DNA of 39,653 bases from Proteromonas lacertae (lineage: Eukaryota > Sar > Bigyra > Opalinata > Proteromonadidae). The stretch covers positions 1 through 39,653 of the forward strand of contig NGBS01000047.1 of the NCBI GenBank assembly GCA_002245135.1. Reading direction: 5' to 3'. Each line of letters begins with the position of its first letter. The first letter of the stretch is position 1. The translations under genes were made by a program, and so were the position numbers. Positions 31,685-39,653 of the stretch are shown piece by piece. The notes under the pieces are model-generated. The model was not told the DNA's origin, made no database searches, and worked only from the letters and a program-made list of their open reading frames with translations.

Positions 31685-34600
31685 ATGAACCAAGGGCAAC
31701 AGAGTTTTTCACAGACTCCCTCTTTTCCTGCTAATGGTGTATTTGCAAATCAAGCAACAGTATATTTGTCTTTTCACTCTCTTCATAGAGTGTTGAAAGA
31801 ACTGTAACTAACTACAGTGAACCATCCACCAATAAGTATTAATGGTAATTATTTTATTTAATAGTCAATCTTTACTAATGGCAATAGAACAACTAAAATC
31901 AGAATTAAGAAGTAAAACAGAGAAAATATCAGAATACAAAAATCTTAACAAAACCCTATCAGTTGATTTAGAAACAACAAAAAGGGAAAAGGAGTGGGAC
32001 AATAGAGAAAAAGAAGTATTAAGACATTTTTATTCTTATCTATTAAATAGAGATATAAAAAAGAAATAGAATCACTAAAGAAAGAATTGAATGATACAAA
32101 ACAACTGCATTCATCTTTAGAACAAGACGTAATGAGACAACATGATGTATATTTATATATTATTTACACTTTTATTTCTCTATAATTTAGGCTGTAAAAC
32201 AAATATCAAATCAAGCTAAAACTACAATAATGCAATCAAATGAATCAATTAGACAATATTCAACAGAATTATCCAATTTAAAGAAAGATATTGAAAGATA
32301 TCAAAATCAAATAGCTTCTCTAGAAAAAGAGAATTATCAATTAGTATAAAACCACTTTTTTTAAACTAATAATAATATATAGAATCCAATCAATAGAAAA
32401 GGCGGAAAAAGAAAAACAAGATATCCAATCAAAAATCCAATCAACAGAAAGAGAAGTTAAAGACAGAATAAAAAAGAAATTAAATATTACAATATCATCA
32501 CAAGAATCAGAATTACAAAGACTTCGTAATGATTTAATAGAAAAAGAAAGACAAATTGATCATTTAAACTATGAATTAAGGTCAAAGAATGATTCAGCAT
32601 CTACTGCGGCTAATACTACCAATTCCAATAGTTATTTAATTCCTCCTCAGATACAACAATTACAGTCAGCTCAATTGGATTATCAGAATAAATTTATAGA
32701 AGCTGAGAAGAAGCAAATAAGATTAGAACATGAAATAGAAATGAATAAAATATTGAAAGATGAAGCAGATAAAAAGATAACAGAATTAAGTCAGAATATA
32801 AAAAACATTCAAAATGATTATACAAAACTGAAGGATAAATATGCTCAATTGAAATATCAATATTTTGGAGAACAAAAATCACAAAGTACAAAATTAGTAG
32901 AATATGAAAATCAAATTAAATATTTACAGAATCAATTAACAGTGATGGAAACAGCTCATTCTCAAAAGATAAGTGAAATTCAACAATCTTATTCAAGTTT
33001 AGATGTTTTAAAAACGCAATATCCTGATTTATATATTCAATCTCAAACACTAATATCACAAAATGAAGAGATAAAATCACAATTGCAAGTAAAAGATCAG
33101 ACAATAAATACACTAAACCAAAAGGTTGAGAATTTGAAGAATAATTATGGAAATACAATTGAAGAATTGAGTAGAAAAATTAGAGATCAAGATGATATGA
33201 TAGATAAATATAGAAAAGAAATAAATGAAAAAGAGAATCAAATACAAACAAATAATAAGAAAGTGAATGAATTATCACAAGTAACAGAAAAAGTATGTAT
33301 TATTATTATTTTTATTATTAGACAAAACAATCAGCAGATGATCTTCAACAGCAATTAGAAACAGCTTTAAGAGCTTTAAATGATTCACAGAATGAATATC
33401 AAAGAAATGTACAGAAATATATTGATGATATAAACATGTTACAGAATCAATTAGAGATGACTAAACAAGAGAATATTAGATTAGATAATACAGTGAAAGA
33501 AATGTATTCTACATCCAACGAAGCAGTTCAAAAACAAGTTGATTATATAAATATAATAAAAGAAAAAGATGAAGAAATAGAGAAGTTAAAAGAACAAATT
33601 CGAATATTGGAAATCAAATTAGATGGATTTAGAAATGTTGATATACTTCAATCTAATTATGAAACAGTAAGTAAAGACTTGAATGAAAGTAAACAACAAA
33701 TAATGAAGTTAAGTGCAGATAATACTCAATTATCTGAAGAATTAAAGAAAGTGAAGAATAATTATTCAACCCAAAAACATATTTCAATGAAATTAGATAA
33801 AGAATTATCACTAACAAAAAAAGAATTGGATAATTCTAAACAAAACCAAAATCAGTTGATAATTAACTGTACACAACTGAAAGTATTGAAGAATATATAT
33901 ATAATTATATATAATTATAATTTAATAGAATCAATTAGATACATTATCATATGATGCATCTTTTGCTACAGAATCAAAAAACACATTGGCCAATAGTTTA
34001 ATAGAACATAAGGAATAAGTTACAAGAATATGAATCACAATTAAGTGTACTACAAAATGAAAATCAATCATTAAGAGTATTATCATGTTATATATATATA
34101 TATATATATATATCATAATAATAATATGAATAGAATCAAGTAAATACACTCTCTACAGATTTAAAAATCACTGAAGAAAATAAAAATACATTAGCCAATA
34201 GTCTTATTGAACATAAATCCAAAATATCAGAATATGAGACACAATTACATCATTTATCATTAGATAATGAAACACTGAAAAATACACTGAATAATTTGAA
34301 TAATGATACACAATTGGCTATTGAAACAAAGAATGTATTATCTGTATATTATAGTATTATTGTATATTATTAGAATAGTTTAAGAGAGAATGAAAGTACT
34401 TTAAGAGAATATGATAGTAAATTGAAACAATTAATGTCAGAAAATGAATCTTTAAAAGTATATATATATTCATATATGTAATAAATTAAAATATAGAATG
34501 AAAATGAGAATATGAGAATCCAATTAAAGTTTGAATCATCTCGAGCCAGCAGATTAGAGAATGAAACATCACAAACACAACAACAAGTACAACAATTACG

Positions 34601-35761
34601 ATCTCAATTACTTAATAATGCAGTCAGTCCAATGAAGTTGTCAAATATGGAAAGAGAATTGAATCAATATAAAGAAGAATGTCGAAGTGTATATAGTCAA
34701 CTGAATAATTTACAACATGAGAATTCAGATTTGAAATTGTATAAAAAGAGATATGATTTGTTAGATTCTCAATATAAATCACTACAGTATATATATTGCT
34801 CTGTTTATATATTTTTTTAAATAGAAATACTCATGAAAAATCAGAAAGACAGTTGAGAGAACAAGTAAAAATATATCAAAATAGATCGAGAGAATTAGAA
34901 GTATGTATTTATAACTGTCTTTCTATATATAAATATATATTTAAAACTTTATATTCTTCTTTCTTTTTTTCCGTCTAGAAACATTACAGTTGTACAATTA
35001 ATATAAAATAGCTTCATCTTTTAATTCTAACTAATTTTTATTATAATATTTATTTATATATATTTTATTTTTTATAGGATGCTTTAAATACATCACAAAT
35101 TGACAATAAAATAACTGAAATGAGAAAAGATAATTTGAATTACTATAATAAACTATCTAATATTAGTTCAATTAAACCTAATATTACTGCTACATCTTCA
35201 TCCTACATTACTCACAACTCAAACACTTTTAGCAATTCAAATCCAACCATTTCTCCTCTTAAAATTGAACAGTGGTTAAGAGAAGTGGAAAGTACAATTG
35301 AACAGATAAAATGTGATGTGAATGATCCAAATTATTCAAATCTCTCATTATTAGCCAATAGAATAACAGATTTAGAATCTAAAATTATATTAATGCTTCA
35401 CGAAATATATAAAAACAATGATAATAGTTTGTCAAATAATGGATTAGAGAATAAACTTCAAAATATGCAAAAACTTATTGAGAATATAAGAGAAGAGATG
35501 AAATCAGTATATTTATAATTAATGTTATTAATTAATTTATAGAAGGTTGTATATAAATCAAATATTCAATCTCCTTCAAACGATATTAAGCATTTATCTC
35601 AAAGGCTGTATAATATTCACGAAACAGTTGCTGATATGCAAAGTAGGTTAAGAAAAAACCCACTATCAACAGGAAGAGTGTCTTTTTCGGATTATACTCC
35701 CAAATCATCATATTTAGATAATTCAGTTAGTCGTTCTTTAAATACTAATGATTTAATGTAA
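31685..35761 (+). CDS. Large coiled-coil protein, unrecognised
   Basis: A long, almost entirely helical protein of roughly 1200 residues, rich in Gln, Lys, Glu and Asn, with heptad patterns over most of its length. The N-terminus is polar (MNQGQQSFSQTPSFPANG). A Ser/Asn/Pro-rich break lies near 32600-32650. The C-terminal part holds a second low-complexity stretch near 35150-35260 and ends with a less coiled segment (SQRLYNIHETVADMQSRL ... NTNDLM). It has a dozen or more mini-introns beginning GTAT and ending in TAG, many with TA repeats (for example near 34088-34115). Two joins, including the one at about 32346, do not close in frame as read. The make-up fits a centrosomal, Golgi-tether or filament protein, but no family could be assigned. 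Confidence 0.65.
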
Positions 35762-36216
35762 ATATTTATTTGTTTATGGTTTTAAATGGCTTTAGAAAGG
35801 AATAGCAACACAAATATGCTAAATTGGTAAGAATTTGAAGAAGTTGGATTAAATAAAGAGTATTATCATATTTTGCTTCTAACAGTGTGATTTAATCAAC
35901 ATTTAAATAAAATCATACATCTAAATCAATTATCTATTCTATTAAGAATCTCAAAACAATCCTATTATTATAAATAAATAATAACCATAAAGATATTATA
36001 CTGCGAATGTAATCAAATTTTTAAATTGAATAGACTTTGTTATAGCTATTCTTTTAGTAATTACAATCAAATCAATCTAAATTATATTACTCTTCATATA
36101 TATATATATATATACCAATATTTTCTTGATTTTCCCAACTATTGGTGTATATTTATTTTCTTCTTCACAATTCATTAAAAAAAACTATTAGAAAATATAA
36201 AATAAAAATATAATGA
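35762..36216. other. Intergenic between convergent genes
   Basis: 455 nt with only fragmentary frames. It holds a (TA)n run at about 36098-36115 and no conserved motif. It is the 3' flank of both neighbours. Confidence 0.5.
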
Positions 36217-37665
36217 TTATACTGTTATTTGAATATTGTTAGTATCTGATAAATTTGATATATAAGTAGTATATTGTTCTATATCTTCTAATTGCTTTTT
36301 ATTTTTGGTATTTTTATTTTTTAATTCATCTATTTCCTTTTTTAAATAATCAATTAATAAATTCAAATTATTGACAATTATGTTTAATTTGTCAATTTCC
36401 TTTTTATATTCAGATATATCTCTTTCATATTCTGATCTATTCGAATCAGATGTGTTTTCTGCTTTTAGCTTAATATTTTCATCTCTCAAAATTTCGTTTT
36501 CACTTCTTAATTTTTCAATTTCATCTTCTTTTGAAATTATTATTTCATTCAGTTGTTGGTTGTTTTCAGTATTTCTTGTTAAGTCATCAACTATTCTTTT
36601 CAACTCTGTATATTCTTTCTGCAATTCTTCATTTTCATTATCTTTCATTAAATATTGATTTGTCTTATTTGTGGCAATATTTTCAAACTCTACACAATCG
36701 CTTTGAATTTTCTTCAATTTTTTCAATAATTCCTTCATTTTTTTATCATATTCTAAACATTTTTCTCGAAACTTCTTATGTTTTATTTCATCAAATTTAT
36801 CTCCTAAAAAATATCTTAAATCGCTTTCTAAAGATTCAACATAATTAGTGAGATTATCATTTTGCTTTTTTATTTCATTAATTAAATTGGATAAAACTGT
36901 GTAATTTAAATTTAATGAACGATGTCTACTGCTAATATCTTTATATTTTTCTTCCATTGAATCTCTTTCGTTTTTAATAACCTCAAATTCACTTTTCATA
37001 CTTTTATTTTCCTCTTCGATTTCAATCAATATTTTAGTCATATTGCTATTTTTTTCTTCTAATGAAGCATTATCTTCTTCAAGTGATTTATTCTTATTTG
37101 TTAATTCTTCTCTTTCATTAACTATCATATCTCTTTCTTTTTTCAATTGTATATTGATACTTTCTTTTTCTTTATTAATTTTATCTATTTGGCTTCTTAG
37201 ATCACTGAATTTCATAATTTAATGCATTATTCTCTTTTTTAGCTATATCCCTTTCATTAGCCATCATTTTATTTTCTGTTTCACATTCATCATTTCTCTT
37301 TGCTAGAATTCTATTCTCTTCTTCCAATGAACTTATTTTTTGGTTTAACTCTTCATTTTGATCTTTTAAGGTACCATTTTGAATATTTAACATAGTTATT
37401 TTCTGTCCAGATTCTTTATATGCATCTGTTATTTTATTATTCAGTTCTTCTTTTTCTTTACTTAATGAAGTATTTTCTTTTCTAACTGATTCTAATTCTT
37501 GAATTATGCTATCTTTTTCTTTTGATATTTCTTGAACATTGACTTTCAACTCTATTTTTTCTTCATTACTTTGATTCAGCTGTTTTTTCAAATCATTTAA
37601 CTCATTTTCCAAATCCTCCTTGGTTTTATCTAGATCCTCTTTTTACTATTCAATTCATCCTCCAT
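36217..37665 (-). CDS. Coiled-coil protein with GDKFD-IK module, about 480 aa
   Basis: Intron-poor coiled-coil protein of Glu/Lys/Asn heptads. From residue about 280 it carries a distinct module, DLRYFLGDKFDEIKHKKF followed by REKC (36758-36821), that also occurs twice in the neighbouring gene. It ends YTTYISNLSDTNNIQITV. The start is ATG 37665 (MEDELNS). Two breaks occur: near 37640, either a missing A in an A run or a 17-nt intron, and near 37203, where one extra base separates NALNYEIQ from DLRSQIDK. Both parts clearly belong to one chain. The function is unknown; the module could be a small interaction domain inside a rod. A TCAAGCTTTT element lies about 30 nt upstream of the start. Confidence 0.65.
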
Positions 37666-38092
37666 TTCATTAAAAAATGATTATTGTACTTCAAGTCAAG
37701 CTTTTTATTCAAAATACATTTCAATTTTTGCTTTTTGGTGTTATATATTTACTATTTATTTATGTAACATAAAATTAGTAGTTATATTCTATAAATTATA
37801 TCAGTTTTAAAAATACAAATTAATAGATGTTATCTCAACAACCAATATACCTTTTCGCTAGTCACTGTAAATAAGTATATAGTTGATGTACAGTATATTT
37901 GTAAGAATTACAGAATATTTATTTCTTCAATTTTTTTTCTGATTTGCCTTTTTATTTAATGGTTTATAAGAATAATAATATAGATTAAATATGAAATATA
38001 TAAATTGTTATAAGTATAATATAATAAATGAAATATAATAGAATTTTAATCTTCTCTTGATTTAGTTGACTGTTTCTAATACCTTTAAAGGT
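37666..38092. other. Intergenic between tandem coiled-coil genes
   Basis: 427 nt, AT-rich. TCAAGCTTTT at 37696-37705 is the only recognisable site and would serve the gene starting at 37665. No reading frame is supported. Confidence 0.5.
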
Positions 38093-39653
38093 TTATTTAT
38101 GACATGGAGATGGTTGTTGAGGATATTGAAATGGAGGAGGTTGTTGTTGGAATGGTTGTGGTTGTGGATATTGGAGTGGAAATTGAGAGATATTTGCTGT
38201 TGTAATTTGAATTCTATTTAATAAACTAAAGCAATCCTATATAATAATAATAGCAGATGAATTATACTTCAAATGTGTTAAGATAAACATTATAAAGAGG
38301 ACAATGAGCTTGCCCAGCCATTCTTTTCGTAATATCAATCAATTTGTTCTATATTATAATATATATACTATGACATACTAATAATTCTTCCATTTTGTTA
38401 ATTATGGGTGACAATTGGTTGTCTAGTCTACAACTGTTCAGAAATGACTATTTAAAATATAGATATAAAGCTATATACATTTTCATTTTCATTAGAATTA
38501 GATAATTTTGATATATTGGTTGTGTAGTATATAATATCTCCTATATGTTTGTTTAATTTGTAATTAGTATCTTTCCATTGTTTAATCTCATTTGTATGAC
38601 TTTCAATCTGTTCATATAACCTATTATTCATCCTTTTTAATTCTTCATTTTGATTATGTTCTTTGTTTGAATCACTACCAAGCTCATTTATTTTTACTTT
38701 TTGAGAATTATTATCATTACTTAATATTTGTATTTTATCTCTCAAATTTTTATTATCTATTCTTAGTTGTTCATTTTCATTTCTAGTTGAATTTATATCT
38801 CTTTTAAGTTGTTTATTTCTTCATCCAACATACCACATTTATCATCCATAACTTCATTTTCATTTCTTAATGATTGTATTTCGTTTTCTTTTGATTTATC
38901 ATTTCATTCATTTTTTCATTATTTCTCTATAACACTTTACTTGCTCATTTATAAAATTATTTAAATTGGTATATTTTCGCTGTAAATCTTCATTTCCTGA
39001 TGTTTAGCATTGGTATTGATCTTCTATTTGTTTAAATTGAATTAAATATGCTTCACATTCCTTATTGGATATATTTATACTATTCAACATCGGAATTCAT
39101 TCTGTTTTCAAGTTCTTTACATTTGTCTTTAAATTCTTGGTGTTTAATTCCATCAAATTTCTCTCCCATAAATTTTCCTAAATCTTCTTCTAAAGACTTA
39201 ATAATTTAGAATATTCGTCATTTCTGCTTTTAACATCAACAATTAATTGGTTCATAGCCGCATATGCATTTGCAATATTCTCTTTTTCTTGTTTAAGTTT
39301 AGAATTTTCTTCTTTTAATCCATTCATCACTTTTTCTATTTCTTCTTTTTCTTTCATTATTCTTTCTATTTCACTATTTCTATTTTTTAACATTTCGTCA
39401 TATTCCTCCCTATTATTAATTAACTGTCTTTGTAAATCTAAATTTCGTTGTTGTAATAATTCAATTTCTTGATCTTTATTATTTTGATTAATTTTGTTTG
39501 TTACTATATTCTCATATTTTTCACATTCATTTTTCTCATTATTCAATTCTTCCATTAAAATGTCAACTCTTTTTTTATTTTCTAAACACTTCTCTCTAAA
39601 TTGTTGTTGTTTAATACCATCATATTTATCACCAATAAATTGTTTGACATCAT
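38093..39653 (-). CDS. Coiled-coil protein related to its neighbour (5' partial)
   Basis: Runs off the right edge. The sequence holds two copies of the GDKYD-IK module (39586-39650 and 39119-39183) about 467 nt apart, each followed by a KNECEKYEN-like helix. The end of the rod, YYTTNISKLSNSN, matches YTTYISNLSDTN of the neighbouring gene, so the two are tandem paralogues. Three introns near the 3' end (about 30-31 nt each, phase 0) lead into a non-coiled tail (RMAGQAHCPLYNVYLNTF) and a Pro/Gln-rich end with repeated QYPQ and PPPFQ; stop TAA at 38093-38095. Between 38780 and 39200 the frame is broken about five times, including one plain in-frame TAA near 39010. This copy may be decaying or poorly sequenced. 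Confidence 0.55.
39119..39650 (-). repeat. Tandem coiled-coil repeat with GDKYD-IK module, about 467-nt period
   Basis: Two copies in the edge gene (FIGDKYDGIKQQQFREKC and FMGEKFDGIKHQEFKDKC) and a third in the neighbouring gene (FLGDKFDEIKHKKFREKC). Consensus: F-hydrophobic-G-[DE]-K-[FY]-D-x-IK-x3-F-[RK]-x-KC. Confidence 0.7.

Noticed and set aside
31685-39653. Coiled-coil genes considered as virus-like or transposon remnants
   Set aside because: No polymerase, integrase, capsid or terminal repeats; host-type mini-introns are present.
1-39653. CRISPR array, operon structure, bacterial ribosome-binding sites
   Set aside because: No regularly spaced direct repeats; the genes are spliced, separately promoted eukaryotic genes.

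Overview
The window is nuclear DNA of a microbial eukaryote. It is very AT-rich and gene-dense, with about nineteen protein genes in 39.6 kb on both strands and short intergenic gaps. Most genes carry very small introns, usually 24-49 nt, that begin GTAT and end in TAG (often AATAG). Spliced reading frames closed to an exact codon count in nine intron-containing genes checked (orphan helical protein, pseudokinase-TPR, SREK1-like, PMCA, sulfatase, ISY1, EDC4, SIM-rich protein, second pseudokinase). The code is standard: TAA, TAG and TGA all serve as stops and long conserved genes have none inside. The lineage cannot be placed from sequence alone. Ge-1/EDC4, ISY1, an importin-7/8-type receptor and an SR protein show a complete eukaryotic nuclear and RNA machinery. 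No virus-like element, transposon, tRNA, rRNA or CRISPR array was seen.

Layout, left to right. 1-2.2 kb: end of an MFS transporter (+), an unrecognised helical protein (-) and an ER thioredoxin of the TXNDC12/ERp18 type (+). 2.5-4.6 kb: a pseudokinase fused to TPR-like repeats encoded by 37-codon exons. 4.8-5.9 kb: a Vps4/katanin-like MIT-AAA protein with degraded ATPase motifs (-). 6.1-9.8 kb: a long chromodomain plus IQ-motif protein (-). 9.9-11.0 kb: an intronless ankyrin protein (+). 11.1-11.9 kb: an SREK1-like RRM/RS splicing protein (-). 12.1-15.9 kb: a plasma-membrane-type Ca2+-ATPase with a Cys/His-rich insert (+). 16.2-17.8 kb: an arylsulfatase (+). 18.1-21.7 kb: an importin-7/8 family receptor (-). 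21.8-22.8 kb: splicing factor ISY1 (+). 22.9-25.9 kb: decapping scaffold EDC4/Ge-1 (+). 26.1-28.7 kb: an acidic nuclear protein with SUMO-interaction-like motifs, a PIP-like motif and a RanBP2 zinc finger (+). 28.8-29.9 kb: a second pseudokinase (-). 30.0-30.2 kb: a 47-residue Cys-cluster protein (+). 30.3-31.5 kb: UDP-xylose synthase (-). 31.7-35.8 kb: a large coiled-coil protein (+). 36.2-39.65 kb: two tandem, related coiled-coil genes (-), the second running off the window.

The genes do not form a pathway; this is a normal mixed gene neighbourhood. Three themes stand out: enzyme folds that appear catalytically dead (two pseudokinases and one AAA protein), unusual domain pairings (chromodomain+IQ, PIP-like+SIM+zinc finger), and RNA-processing genes set in a mini-intron genome. 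A recurring AAGCTTGA-type element lies roughly 20-60 nt upstream of many start codons and is a candidate core promoter. A few genes, mostly near the two ends, need single-base corrections to read through; these look more like assembly errors than decay.
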